Notes: generated by a model from the letters alone, not told the origin. Shown: positions 52,401-60,939, counted from the first letter of the stretch. The stretch: 64,000 nucleotides of DNA from Pseudofrankia saprophytica (GCF_000235425.2 NZ_KI912266.1:3725671-3789670); one strand, 5' to 3'. Program-made: numbers and translations.

Positions 52401-53688
52401 CAGGCCGGCTGACGGCGACCGACCGGCCGTGGACGGCGCGGTATACCTGGCCGGCTGGGGGGACGACGCCGGGGAGCCGGAGCTGCCAGACGCCTTCGGC
52501 GCGCTGCGCGCCGTGCTGCACGGCGGCCCTCGCTGGCTGCTGGCCGTGACCCCGCCCGATGCCATGCCCGCCATCGGCCTGCGCGGCCTGTTCCGCACGC
52601 TTGGCCGCGAGTACCCGACAACCACGGTCAGGCTGGTCGAGACCGACGCGGCCGCGGGCCCCGCTCTCGCCGCCATCGTCACCGCCGAGCTGGGCGAGCC
52701 TCCCGGCGGCCCGGTGGTCGTCGTCCACCGCGACGGCGCGCGCCTGACCGAGGAGCTGACGGCGGTGGCCGCCGGGCCGCTCGCGACGGCCGGGGCGGGG
52801 CCGGCCGACGACGGCACCGCCGAGGCCACGGCGCTCGGCCTGGACCGTGACGCCGTCGTCGTCCTGGTCGGGGGGGCCCGTGGGATCACGGCGGGGTTCA
52901 CCGCCCTGCTCGCGGGTGCCGCCGGTTGTCATCTGGAACTGGCCGGGCGCACCCCCGAGCCGGCGGGCGACGAGGACCCGCGGCTCGCGGCCGCGCTCGA
53001 CCGGACCGCCCTGCTCGACGCCGTCCGGGAGCTCGGGCACCGGTCGCCGCGAGAGGCGAGCCGCGAGGTCGCGCGGGTCCTGGCGCAGCGGGAGATCCGG
53101 GCGACGCTCGCCACCGTCGCGGCCCGTGGCGCTGACGCCCGCTACCACCAGCTCGACGTCCTGGACACCGAGGCGGTCCACCGGTTCGTCAAGGAGCTGT
53201 TCGCCCACCACGGTCGGATCGACGCCGTCGTGTACTCCGCCGGAGTGATCGAGGACCGGCTGGTCGCGGACAAGGAGCCGGAGTCGTTCCGCCGGGTGTT
53301 CGACACGAAGGTGGCCGGGGCGCTGGCGCTGCTGGCGGCGTTCGACGAGTTACCGGTCCCGCCACGCACCCTGGCGTTCTTCGGCAGCATCGCCGGCGTC
53401 CTGGGCAGCCGGGGCCAGAGCGACTACGCCGCGGCGAACGACGCGCTGGAATCCCTCGGCGCTGCCTGGGCGGGGCGGACCGGGGCGCGGGCGCTCACCG
53501 TCCACTGGGGTCCCTGGGCGCCGGACGAGAGTCATCCCGGCATGGTCAGCGCCGACCTGGAGCGGGACTTCGCCCGCCGCGGGGTCGACCTGATCGACCC
53601 GGAGGAAGGGCACCGGTGCCTGCTGCGCGAGCTGGCCTGGGGCCCGCGAGACCTTCGCGGTGTCGTCTACACCGCGTCCGGCTGGTAG
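46486..53688 (+). CDS. PUFA-synthase-like type I polyketide synthase: PfaD-like reductase-KS-AT-ACP-KR
   Basis: The 2400-residue enzyme carries, in order: two nitronate-monooxygenase/PfaD-like flavin TIM-barrel segments (about 20-270 and 320-640; the second has FEGSECGGHVGPR with H478); a ketosynthase (about 720-1165; C912 in DAACASS, H1047 in EAHGTG, H1087 in QIGHTK); an acyltransferase (about 1293-1620; S1395 in GHSYGE); one ACP (about 1805-1870; S1839 in LSVNSLKR); and a ketoreductase (about 2120-2400; GGARGITA at 2129, Y2314 in YAAAN). KS plus PfaD-like reductase is the hallmark of PUFA-type synthases; fusing PfaD at the N-terminus with only one ACP is unusual. GTG 46486 is preceded by GGAAG. 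It leads a six-gene operon and shares three intergenic bases with the next gene. Confidence 0.93.
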   Translation: MKHSAAPRPVVGGLGVTDAGRRAVGSRDHVIGVSPLGEPDPRLVAAVSGAGALGVLDLGPDPAGAARALRLTARLTESSFGVRISRPEAVDADELARHRGRIDTLLVAGDTLADAGSQRLLDALPGARVLAEVTSVREAVAAVAAGADGLLARGNEAGGRVGELSSFVLLQQVLVQRDLFGDEGASPRVWCWGGVGVRTAVAAVVGGAAGIVLDTQLSLLREATVTESVGAALRRMDGTETVVAAGYRVYQLPAARQASGSAEDWSAEAVVARLGGHDPGRQLLPVGQDAFLAQLFANRFGTTARVVQAIRGALSAAADPAELAAAESVLASDSPLCASWGTTRPVAQGPMTRVSDQAGFARRVADDGALPFLALALADERQSRRLLLETRDLLGDRPWGVGLLGFAPEQLRATQLGVVREIRPSCVIVAGGRPSQAADLEAIGIPTFLHVPSPTLLRQFLDAGARRFVFEGSECGGHVGPRASFPLWEAQLDVLLDHLDRTSPGARTAGAGPRDRTGHGLQVLFAGGVHDARSASMVAAMANPLAARGVGVGVLMGTAYLFTREAVEAGAIQDEFQRQVLAAEGTALLRTGPGHATRCVSSPFVDRFHAARDELRARGVPDQRAWEELEQLNVGRLRVASKGLERSGDDLAAVDGERQRAEGLFMAGQVAVLRSATTTIHELHDNVTAGARQYLRDQAERLRDGPGPATAGRTADAAPLDIAVVGMACVLPGAADLATYWANVVSGKDAVSLVPPERWDPEIYLDADGGPDGGPSGEKTRSKWGGFLPRIPFDPLRYGIPPASLVSIEPVQALALETARRALDDAGLDPDRVDHIRTGVVFGTEPNSDLSAAITLRALLPAYYGEVPPELRDILPHITAETFTGILGNIVASRISNRLDLGGPAYVVDAACASSLAALDMACKELRFGGADVMICGGADLHNSVLDYLLFSSVGALSPSGRARPFAADADGTTLGEGVACVVLKRLADAERDGDRVYSVIKGLGAASDGRSLGLTAPRPEGQQLALERAYHNAGVSPADVGLVEAHGTGTVVGDRTELTTLTKVFTDAGARPGTCALGSVKSQIGHTKTAAGLAALVKVSLALHHGVLPPTLHVQTPNPAWEPDASPFVFAGTARPWTRPVAGRVAGVSAFGFGGANYHAVLTGHAGAVDARHALDQWPAELFVFRGADQASALAGVTELRRLLVANDAGGRPWPLRDLAATATRRARPRRGPVRIAVVARDLDDLAHLLERAAHGESDARVGLFAVGDPSPVASAAPGGGSGAGDLGGAGAVAVLFPGQGSQRPGMLAELFVAFPELRDYLRLGEPWLEAIFPPSTFDGPPGSPSGGAGSAGSAEERLRDTRVAQPALGIAGLGAYHLLSRLGLVPDMIGGHSYGELVALCAAGACAPETLLDLSAARGEAIVRAVTGAGSRESAGGAEWPDQGAMAAVRAPVTVVATTLAEARLDGQVVVANHNAPDQVVISGATSAVEAAIRLFRAAGHSAVRLPVACAFHSPLIAEAGAEFAQRLAGAPLTDPRLPVWANRTAAPYPATDGDATVGDAVRAELAAQVAAPVRFVEQIEAMYAAGARVFVEAGPGRVLTGLVDSILDGRPHLAVACDGRRRGLTGFLDAVAALLVAGVPLSVDWLVDGRDAVDRDGATAPTPPRWSVDGRSICRADGTPLPGGLLPAHQVRRTGPPSPVPALAGASAPADHTMPTGAAANGPVDTATRETLVSQFLRTSRDNLAAQRDVLMSYLGSGRDVITALPTAALLPAAPAPAADVPITTPAAVAALAPSPAGTPQDVTTTVLDLIAESTGYPTDMIDLDLDLETDLSVNSLKRTELAGQLADRFAFAGTGTGGVDELSRLRTVRAIVGWLTERGPGRDVSADLSVSAPAGEARQAGEARGRGPTRFVLTRRPTSPGPGQVDLTGTTWMVFGRAADVPGQETVMRRLTELGAEARFRLVDELADRPADGDRPAVDGAVYLAGWGDDAGEPELPDAFGALRAVLHGGPRWLLAVTPPDAMPAIGLRGLFRTLGREYPTTTVRLVETDAAAGPALAAIVTAELGEPPGGPVVVVHRDGARLTEELTAVAAGPLATAGAGPADDGTAEATALGLDRDAVVVLVGGARGITAGFTALLAGAAGCHLELAGRTPEPAGDEDPRLAAALDRTALLDAVRELGHRSPREASREVARVLAQREIRATLATVAARGADARYHQLDVLDTEAVHRFVKELFAHHGRIDAVVYSAGVIEDRLVADKEPESFRRVFDTKVAGALALLAAFDELPVPPRTLAFFGSIAGVLGSRGQSDYAAANDALESLGAAWAGRTGARALTVHWGPWAPDESHPGMVSADLERDFARRGVDLIDPEEGHRCLLRELAWGPRDLRGVVYTASGW

Positions 53689-53691
53689 ACG

Positions 53692-56600
53692 ATGACCACT
53701 TCCTCCGCGGATTCCTCCTCCTCGGACTGGCGGTCGCCGCCGGTCGCCATCGTCGGCATGGCGGTGCTCCTGCCGGGCGCGCCCGACCTGGAGACGTACT
53801 GGCGGAACCTCGTGGACGGCAACGACGCCATCGCCGAGGTGCCGCCCGGTCGCTGGGACCCGGCGTTCTACGACCCGCGCGCCGCGTCGGGGCCGGCCCG
53901 CGCCGACCGGATCTACTGCCGGCGCGGCGGGTTCGTGGACGAGTTCGCCTACGCCGACCCGCTCCGCTTCGGTATCCCGCCGAGCGACGTGCGCAGCATC
54001 GAGCCCGACCAGCTCCTCGCGTTGCGCGTCGCGGCCGCCGCGATCGACGACGCCGGCGGCCCGTCCCGGTTGGGAGATCCCGGCCGGGTCGGAGTCATCC
54101 TCGGCCGGGGCGGCTACATCGGCCCGGGCATGGCCCGCCTCGACCAGCGGCTGCGCACGGCCCACCAGCTGGTCCACACCCTCGGGACGTTGCTGCCGAC
54201 GCTCGGCCCCGACGACCTCGACCAGGTCCGGGCCGCGTTCACCGAGCAGCTCGGGCCGGAGGCGCCGGACGCGGCGATGGGCATCGTGCCGAACCTGGCC
54301 GCGGCCCGGATCGCGAACCGCCTCGACCTGGGCGGGCCGGCGTTCACCGTGGACGCCGCCTGCGCGTCGTCACTGGTCGCCGTGGACTGCGCCGTGGCCG
54401 AGCTGGCCTCGGGCCGCTGCGACACGGTGCTGGCCGGCGGGGTCCACCACTGCCACGACATCACCCTGTGGAGTGTGTTCACGCAGCTGCGGGCTCTGTC
54501 GAAGGCGCAGCGGATCCGGCCGTTCGACCGCGGCGCGGACGGCACCCTGATCGGCGAGGGAACGGGCGTCGTCGTCCTCAAGCGGCTCGCCGACGCGGAA
54601 CGCGACGGGGACCGGGTCTACGCGGTGGTCCGTGGAACCGGTGTGTCCAGCGACGGCCGGGGCGGCGGGCTGGTCAGTCCTGACCCGGCGGGGCAGCAGG
54701 TGGCCGTCGAGCGGGCCTGGCGCGCGGCCGGTCTCGACCCGCGCGAGCCCGGCGCGGTCGGCATGATCGAGGCGCACGGCACCGCCACGCCGGCCGGCGA
54801 CCAGGCCGAGCTGACGACCCTGGCTCGCGTGTTCGGGCCCGGCGGCGGCGACCGGGCGGGACCGGGCGGGCTCGGCGCGCTCGGCTCGGTGAAGGCGATG
54901 ATCGGGCACGCCATGGCGGCCGCCGGCATCGCCAGCCTGGTGAAGGCGGCCCTGGCGCTGCACCACCGGGTCCTGCTGCCGGCGGTGAACTGCGACGATC
55001 CGCATCCCGCGGTCGCCACGACCCGGTTCCGTCCGCTGCCGGCCGCCGTGCCGTGGGAGTCCGTCGGTCCTCGCCGGGCCGGTGTCAACGCGTTCGGCTT
55101 CGGCGGCACCAACGCGCACGTGCTGCTGGAGGAGGCTCCGGCCGCCGCGGCCGCCGCGGCCGCCGCGGGCCCGGCGGTCGTGGCTCCGGCGGCCGCCCCG
55201 GGCGCCGGCTCGGCGGTGGCCACGGTCGTCGAACCCGAGCTGGTGCTGCGGCTGGCGGCGGCGACCCCGGACGAGCTGGGCGTCCTGCTCGAGGTCGAGG
55301 ACGTGGTGCTGCGGGCCCAGGCCGAGACCACGCCCGCGTACACCGGGACAGGGGCGCGGCTCGGCCTGGTGAACCCGACCGCGCGGCGGCTGGCGTCCGC
55401 GCGCTACGCGGTCGGCGGGATTCGCCAGGGGGCGTGGAAGGCCTGGCGCGGCCGGAGCGAGGTGTGGGCCAGCGCCGAACCACTGCTGGCCGGCCCGGAC
55501 GCCGGCCGGACCGCGTTCGTGTTCCCCGGGCTGGAGGCGGAGTTCGCCCCACAGCTCGACGACGTCGCCCGCCGCTTCGGGTTCGCCCTCCCGGCGGAGC
55601 TGTCCAGCGCCGACCTGGGCCGGCACGGCACCGGTGTCCTGCTGGTGAGCCGGCTGCTGGACCGGGTGCTGCGGCGGATGCGGATCGCGCCGGACGCGCT
55701 GGCCGGGCACAGCATCGGCGAGTGGAGCGCGATGTTCGCCGCCGGGATGTTCGACGACGACGCGGTCGACGCCGACATCTTCGCCGCCGATCCCTACGAG
55801 GGCGACGTCCCCGAGGTCGACTACGCGTCGCTGGCCTGTTCGAGCGACCAGGCCAGACAGGCCCTCGCCGACTACCCGGACATCGTCCTTTCCCACGACA
55901 ACGCGCCCCAGAGCTCGGTCGTCTGCGGGCCCCCGGCCGCGATCGCGGACCTGGCCGGCCGGCTGCGGCGCAAGAACGTGGTCGTGCAGGTCCTGCCGTT
56001 CCGGTCCGGCTTCCACACCCCGATGCTGCGGCCCCATCTGCCGGCGCTGCGGGCCCGCACGGACCGGCTTCGGCTGCGCCGGCCGGCGCAGGTCGAGCTG
56101 TGGTCGGCGACGACGGCGTCGCCGTATCCGGCCGACCTGGCGGCGGTCCGGGAGCTGTTCGTCCGTCACCTGGTCGAGCCGGTCCTGTTCCGCCAGACCG
56201 TCGAGGCGATGTACGCGGCCGGTGTGCGGGTGTTCGTCCAGGTCGGGCCGGGGCGGTTGGGCGGGCTCGTCGACGGCGTGCTCGAGGAGGCGCCCCACCT
56301 GACCATCGCCGCGAACTCGGCCCACCGCGACGGGCTTGGCCAGCTTCGCCGGCTCGCGGTCGCGCTGTGGGTGGAGAACGGCGACCCCGACTTCGCCGTG
56401 CTCGACGAGCCCGGCACCGACCACGCCGGTCCCGGCGGCCAGCCCGGCGCCGACGTCACGGCCCACGCGACGGTCCCAGCGCCGGACGGTCCTCGCGAGC
56501 ATCCGGTTCGGCTCGACCTCGGCGCGTCGACGATCGCCGTCGACCCCGCCAGGCTCCCGCGTCTCGGCCTCGTCGGTGCCGGCCCGCCGCGACCAGGCGA

Positions 56601-58551
56601 TGCCCAGACCGGCGGCGGGCTGGCTGCCGAACTGCCGGGGTGGTCCCTGCCCGCCGATCACCCGCTGGCCGTCCGGGCGGACCGGGACCCGCTGGCCAGG
56701 GAGCTCATGGCGCTGCTGGCCGAGACCGCCGACACGGCCGCGGCCGTCCTGACCTATCCGGCCGGCGACGCCGCGCCGAGCCGAGCAGCATCCGCCGGGC
56801 CGGTATCCGTCGGACCGGCTACGGCGCCGGCCCCAACCGGCCCGGACGACCTGCGCGAGGAGCCCGGGGGAGCGGGCTGGACGGCGACGATGCGGGTGTC
56901 CACCGCGACCATGCCGTACCTGCTCGACCATGCGCTGACCCCGCAGCCGCCGGGTTGGCCGGACCTCGCCGACCGGCGTCCGGTGCTGGCCGCGACCACC
57001 ACCGTCCGGCTGATGGCCGACTACGCGCAGCGGGCGTCGGGCCGGACCGCCGTCGGCGCCTACGACCTGCGCTTCGACAACTGGCTCCCGGCGGAACCGG
57101 CTACCGACGTGGCCGTCAGCCTGCGGCCGGAGGGGCCGGATCGGTATCGGGTCACCTTCGCCGGGTTCGCGAGCGGTCTGGTCCGGCTGGCCGACACCTT
57201 CCCCACGCCGCGGCCGCCGCGCTGGCCGGTTGACGCCGACGCCGAGCAGCCGCCGACGATGACCGGCCGGGACCTGTACCGCGAACGGTGGATGTTCCAC
57301 GGCCCCGCCTTCCAGGGCGTGACCACCTTGCTCGGGCATGGGCCCTCGCATGTCCGCGGCGTCCTCACTGGCTCCCGTACGCCAGGTGCGCTCCTGGACA
57401 CGGCCGGTCAGCTCCTCGGCTACTGGGTGCGCATGCGGGAGTCGGACCGTTTTCTGATGTTCCCGGTCAGGATCGGAGGCGTCGAATTCTTCGGCCCCGA
57501 GCCCGCGCCGGGTACGCCGGTCTCCTGCCACGCCTGGGTCAGGGAGTTCGACAACGAGTGGGCCGAGGCGTACATGCAGCTCGTCGACGGCAACGAGGTC
57601 TGGGCGAACGTCTATGGCTGGGTGAACCGCAGGTTCGATCTGCCCGCGGAGCTCGACGAGGCATTCCGCTGGCCGGAGCGGCGGCCGTTCGCCGGCCTCC
57701 GCCCTGGCGGCTGGGTGATGGCCACCGAGCGCTGGTCCGACCTGGCCGTCCGCGAGATGGTGCTCAGCCGCTATGTCGGTTCGGCCGAACGCGCGCGGTA
57801 TGACGTGCTGCCGCCCGGCCTGCGCCGGGAGTGGCTGCTGCGGCGGATCGCGATCAAGGACGCCGTCCGCGCCCGGCTCTGGGGGCCACAGCGCCCGGAG
57901 ATCTTTCCCGCTGAGATCCAGGTGTCGGACCCGTTCGGCACCGCGGCCGCCGGGTGGGACGGCAACGGCTGCCGGGCCGGCACGGGCACCGGTGCCGGCC
58001 CGCCGGTGACCGTGTCCGGCGCCCCCGGCTACCCGCTGGCGCCCTTCGAGGTCCGCGTCGCGAGCGTCCAGGATCTCGCGGTCGCGCTCGCCGTGCCGGT
58101 GGCCGTGCCGACCCGGGCCGAGCACGCCGGGCCGGGCCCGCGGGCAGCCGTCGGCCTCGCCATCGAGCCGGTCATGGCGGACCGGTCGAACCCGCTCCCC
58201 GGCCCAGCCCGGCGGCCGCCGGTGGGCGTCGATCCCGACGACCCGTGGTGGCGTTGCCGCCTGGCGGCCGTGACGGACGCCGCCGCGCGGGCGGCCGGGG
58301 TCGACGGGTCCCGGCCGCGGGTCACGTCGGCGGCGCGGGCCGCCGACGACCGGGAACCGGTAACCGCCGCGGTGACCGTGGACGGCACCCGGTACGCGGT
58401 GAACTGCGTCGAGGTGGCCACCAGCCCGCCAGGGCTGCCCGCCCGCGGATACGTCGTGGCCTGGACGACCGGCGCCCAGCCGGCGAACGACGACCGTAAC
58501 GACGACAAGAACGACCAGAGACACGTGGAATGGAGGGGAGTCGACGCATGA
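53692..58551 (+). CDS. Polyketide synthase: KS-AT-DH with PPTase-like C-terminal region
   Basis: The 1619-residue enzyme has a ketosynthase (about 15-470; C224, H362, H406, all intact), an acyltransferase (about 605-930; S674 in GHSIGE, SGFHTPM in place of the HAFH-type motif) and a product-template or dehydratase region (about 1060-1300; H1080 in LLDHAL and D1236 in LLDTAGQ, the usual spacing for a double hot-dog dehydratase). The C-terminal part has RRIAIKDAVR (K1389, D1390), resembling the W-x-x-K-E-A motif of phosphopantetheinyl transferases, as in enediyne-type synthases. There is no ACP in the chain, so it must use the ACPs of the neighbours. It starts three bases after the previous stop and its stop overlaps the ACP start (ATGA). 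Confidence 0.9.
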   Translation: MTTSSADSSSSDWRSPPVAIVGMAVLLPGAPDLETYWRNLVDGNDAIAEVPPGRWDPAFYDPRAASGPARADRIYCRRGGFVDEFAYADPLRFGIPPSDVRSIEPDQLLALRVAAAAIDDAGGPSRLGDPGRVGVILGRGGYIGPGMARLDQRLRTAHQLVHTLGTLLPTLGPDDLDQVRAAFTEQLGPEAPDAAMGIVPNLAAARIANRLDLGGPAFTVDAACASSLVAVDCAVAELASGRCDTVLAGGVHHCHDITLWSVFTQLRALSKAQRIRPFDRGADGTLIGEGTGVVVLKRLADAERDGDRVYAVVRGTGVSSDGRGGGLVSPDPAGQQVAVERAWRAAGLDPREPGAVGMIEAHGTATPAGDQAELTTLARVFGPGGGDRAGPGGLGALGSVKAMIGHAMAAAGIASLVKAALALHHRVLLPAVNCDDPHPAVATTRFRPLPAAVPWESVGPRRAGVNAFGFGGTNAHVLLEEAPAAAAAAAAAGPAVVAPAAAPGAGSAVATVVEPELVLRLAAATPDELGVLLEVEDVVLRAQAETTPAYTGTGARLGLVNPTARRLASARYAVGGIRQGAWKAWRGRSEVWASAEPLLAGPDAGRTAFVFPGLEAEFAPQLDDVARRFGFALPAELSSADLGRHGTGVLLVSRLLDRVLRRMRIAPDALAGHSIGEWSAMFAAGMFDDDAVDADIFAADPYEGDVPEVDYASLACSSDQARQALADYPDIVLSHDNAPQSSVVCGPPAAIADLAGRLRRKNVVVQVLPFRSGFHTPMLRPHLPALRARTDRLRLRRPAQVELWSATTASPYPADLAAVRELFVRHLVEPVLFRQTVEAMYAAGVRVFVQVGPGRLGGLVDGVLEEAPHLTIAANSAHRDGLGQLRRLAVALWVENGDPDFAVLDEPGTDHAGPGGQPGADVTAHATVPAPDGPREHPVRLDLGASTIAVDPARLPRLGLVGAGPPRPGDAQTGGGLAAELPGWSLPADHPLAVRADRDPLARELMALLAETADTAAAVLTYPAGDAAPSRAASAGPVSVGPATAPAPTGPDDLREEPGGAGWTATMRVSTATMPYLLDHALTPQPPGWPDLADRRPVLAATTTVRLMADYAQRASGRTAVGAYDLRFDNWLPAEPATDVAVSLRPEGPDRYRVTFAGFASGLVRLADTFPTPRPPRWPVDADAEQPPTMTGRDLYRERWMFHGPAFQGVTTLLGHGPSHVRGVLTGSRTPGALLDTAGQLLGYWVRMRESDRFLMFPVRIGGVEFFGPEPAPGTPVSCHAWVREFDNEWAEAYMQLVDGNEVWANVYGWVNRRFDLPAELDEAFRWPERRPFAGLRPGGWVMATERWSDLAVREMVLSRYVGSAERARYDVLPPGLRREWLLRRIAIKDAVRARLWGPQRPEIFPAEIQVSDPFGTAAAGWDGNGCRAGTGTGAGPPVTVSGAPGYPLAPFEVRVASVQDLAVALAVPVAVPTRAEHAGPGPRAAVGLAIEPVMADRSNPLPGPARRPPVGVDPDDPWWRCRLAAVTDAAARAAGVDGSRPRVTSAARAADDREPVTAAVTVDGTRYAVNCVEVATSPPGLPARGYVVAWTTGAQPANDDRNDDKNDQRHVEWRGVDA

Positions 58552-58856
58552 CCATGGACGACGGTCGGACCAGTGCGGTCCTTGCCGAGGCCAACGACAT
58601 GATCAACACGATCACCCGGAAGTACGGGTCGCCGCCCGTCCAGGTGACCATGGACACGCTTTTCCACAGCGAGCTCGAGCTGGAGAGCATCGACCTGGTC
58701 ACGCTCGGCGTGATGCTCGCGGAGCGGTATGGCGACGAGGTCAGTATGGCCGAGTTCCTGGCCGACAAGGATCTCGGCGACGTCATCGCGCTGCGCGTCG
58801 GCGAGGTGGTCGACTACGTCGTGTCCTGCCTGGACGTCCCGACGGCCGTCGACTGA
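58548..58856 (+). CDS. Free-standing acyl carrier protein
   Basis: The 102-residue protein has a four-helix ACP fold with the phosphopantetheine site LELESIDLV (S47; DSL variant ESI) at the start of helix 2 and acidic recognition residues after it (LAERYGDEVSM). It should carry the growing acyl chain for the two synthases. ATG 58548 overlaps the synthase stop and is preceded by GGAGGGGAG seven bases upstream. A separate ACP beside a single ACP domain may hold a starter, an edited or a finished chain. Confidence 0.9.
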   Translation: MTMDDGRTSAVLAEANDMINTITRKYGSPPVQVTMDTLFHSELELESIDLVTLGVMLAERYGDEVSMAEFLADKDLGDVIALRVGEVVDYVVSCLDVPTAVD

Positions 58857-58858
58857 GC

Positions 58859-59674
58859 ATGCCGACCATCCACGTCAACGACACCGACATCCACTACCTG
58901 CACACGCCGGGCAGGCCGTCGCGGAACCCGGCGCCGACCCTCGTCTGCATCCATGGCCTCGGCACCGACAGCCTCGCCAGCTTCTACCTGACGCTGGCCG
59001 CGCCGCTGGCCGCCGCCGGCGTCGACATGCTGTTCTACGACCTGCGTGGCCACGGCAACAGCGAACGGCCGGCCAGCGGCTATCAGGTGAACGACTTCGT
59101 GGCGGACCTCGACGGGCTGCTCGGCGCACTCGACGTGCGGCCGCCGGTGCACCTGATCGGCAACAGCTTCGGCGGCACCGTCGCGTTCGCGTTCGCGGCG
59201 GCCCACCCGGACAAGGTCGCCAGCCTGGTCTCGATCGAGTCCGAGCCGCCGACCGACCAGTGGGCGCGGCGGGTGGGCGAGGTGCTGGAGAACTCCAGGC
59301 GGGAGCTGTCGCGCGAAGAGACCTATCAGCTGATCTCGCTGCAGTTCGGCGACCACCACGCCCGGCTGTCGCGGCAGGCCTACCGGCGCCTGTCCGAGAC
59401 CTCGATGACCGACGAGATCCCGACCGGGCCGATGCTCGACCTGACCGAGCTGAGTCGGATCACCGTCCCCGTTCTGAGCATCATCGGCAGCGACGGGTTC
59501 CAGGCCGACGACCCATACCAGCTCGAGAGCCTGCTGCCCAACTGTCAGACCGTGGTCATCCAGGACCAGGACCACTCCGTGCTCGTGGAGGCCCACCGGC
59601 AGGTGCGCGCGCTGCTCCTGGACTGGGTCTTCGCCCACCACCCCGCCGCGGTGACGCCGGGAGGGCAGGCGTGA
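58859..59674 (+). CDS. alpha/beta hydrolase (possible thioesterase or acyltransferase)
   Basis: The 271-residue protein has the oxyanion strand CIHGLGTDSL, the DLRGHGNSERP loop, nucleophile S in GNSFGG, the acid residue in IIGSDGFQADD and histidine in DQDHSVLVEA, giving a complete catalytic triad. In this operon it most likely releases or transfers the acyl chain from the ACP, but a tailoring hydrolase acting on the glycosylated product is equally possible. ATG 58859 follows the ACP stop by two bases. Its stop overlaps the GTG of the glycosyltransferase. Confidence 0.85.
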   Translation: MPTIHVNDTDIHYLHTPGRPSRNPAPTLVCIHGLGTDSLASFYLTLAAPLAAAGVDMLFYDLRGHGNSERPASGYQVNDFVADLDGLLGALDVRPPVHLIGNSFGGTVAFAFAAAHPDKVASLVSIESEPPTDQWARRVGEVLENSRRELSREETYQLISLQFGDHHARLSRQAYRRLSETSMTDEIPTGPMLDLTELSRITVPVLSIIGSDGFQADDPYQLESLLPNCQTVVIQDQDHSVLVEAHRQVRALLLDWVFAHHPAAVTPGGQA

Positions 59675-60939
59675 GCACTTTCCTGCTCGTCGTCCCGCCG
59701 CTCACGGGACACATCACCCCGCTTGTCGCCGTGGCCGACCGGCTGCACGCCCTCGGTCACCGCGTCGACTGGTGTGGCGAGCCGTCGCTGGTCAGGCGCC
59801 TCGCCGGCCCGGACGCGGTGGTGCACCCGGCCCTTGGCGGCCCCGTGGACGCCGGGAGCGGTCTCGGCCTGCGCGGCTACGCCGCGGTCAGGTTCCTCTG
59901 GGAGGAGCTCCTCATCCCGCTCGCCGAATCGACCCACGAGGCGGTCGCCGACGCGGCCAAACGGTCCGGCGCCGACCTCGTCGTCGCCGACATGCAGGCC
60001 CTGGCCGGCCCGCTCGCCGCGGCGCGGCTGGGCATCCCGTGGGTCACCTCCGCCAGCACATCCGGCTCGTTGCGGGATCCCTTCGCCGCCACGCCCAAGA
60101 TCCGCGACTGGCTCGACGGCCTGTTCGCGGACCTGATCGCGCGGCTGTGCCCGGACGCGGCCGTGTCGCTGGCGCCCGTGCCACTGACGCCCGCGACGCT
60201 CGAACGCTCCCCGTTGCTCGTGCTCGCCTTCACCACCGAGGCGCTCGCCGGCCCGGCCGACGCGACGGGTCCGCCGACCGCCTGGGTCGGCCCGGCGCTG
60301 CGCCGGCGGGCCGCCGCAGGGGCGGCGGCGATCGCGGCGGCGGTGACCGCGGCGGCGGTGTCGCCGGACGTCGCCCTGACGCCCGAGGTGCCGTTCCCGT
60401 GGGACTGGCTCGACCCGAGGAGACCGCTGGTCGTCGTCAGCCTGGGCACCGTCAACGGTCCCGTCGGCGGCCGCTTCCTGCGGGCCTGCGCCGACGCGCT
60501 GGGCCAGCTCGGTGGCGGGGTGCAGGCCGTGGTGGCCGACCCGGCGGGCGCGATCGCGGCGGCGCCCGACAACGTCCTGCCCAGGCCGTACCTGCCGATC
60601 CGGACGCTGCTGCCCCACGCGGCCGCCGTCGTCTGCCACGGCGGGCACAACACGGTGTGCGAGGCGCTCGCGCACGGTCTGCCGCTGGTCGTCGCGCCGA
60701 TCCGCGACGACCAGCCGGTCGTCGCGCAGCAGGTGGTCGACGCGGGAGCGGGCGTCCGGCTGCACTTCGGCCACGCCACGGCGGACCTCATCGGGGCCGC
60801 GGTCACCGACGTCCTGGGTGACCCGCGGTACCGCGACGACGCCCGACGGGTCGGCGCCTCGTTCAGGGCCGCGGGCGGGGCCGTCGCGGCGGCGGACCAC
60901 CTGGTGGGGCTCGCCGCGAAGCACGGCCGGCCCGGATGA
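59671..60939 (+). CDS. GT1 family glycosyltransferase (macrolide/UGT-like)
   Basis: The 422-residue protein has the two Rossmann domains of GT-B fold enzymes: N-terminal VVPPLTGHITPLVAVADRLH with the acceptor-site histidine, and C-terminal WDWLDPRRPLVVVSLGTVNG, then CHGGHNTVCEALAHGLPLVV and PIRDDQPVVAQ, the nucleotide-sugar donor signature. It should attach a sugar from a UDP or dTDP donor to a lipid or polyketide hydroxyl. No sugar-biosynthesis genes are in the window, so the sugar is from primary metabolism or from elsewhere. The start overlaps the hydrolase stop, and its stop overlaps the next start. Confidence 0.93.
   Translation: MSTFLLVVPPLTGHITPLVAVADRLHALGHRVDWCGEPSLVRRLAGPDAVVHPALGGPVDAGSGLGLRGYAAVRFLWEELLIPLAESTHEAVADAAKRSGADLVVADMQALAGPLAAARLGIPWVTSASTSGSLRDPFAATPKIRDWLDGLFADLIARLCPDAAVSLAPVPLTPATLERSPLLVLAFTTEALAGPADATGPPTAWVGPALRRRAAAGAAAIAAAVTAAAVSPDVALTPEVPFPWDWLDPRRPLVVVSLGTVNGPVGGRFLRACADALGQLGGGVQAVVADPAGAIAAAPDNVLPRPYLPIRTLLPHAAAVVCHGGHNTVCEALAHGLPLVVAPIRDDQPVVAQQVVDAGAGVRLHFGHATADLIGAAVTDVLGDPRYRDDARRVGASFRAAGGAVAAADHLVGLAAKHGRPG

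Noticed and set aside
54370-58524. Very long open frame on the minus strand opposite the second synthase (over 1300 codons)
   Set aside because: It is a shadow of the high-GC synthase gene: composition is Arg/Gly/Pro/His-rich, no domain is recognisable, and the + strand gene has intact KS, AT and DH motifs.
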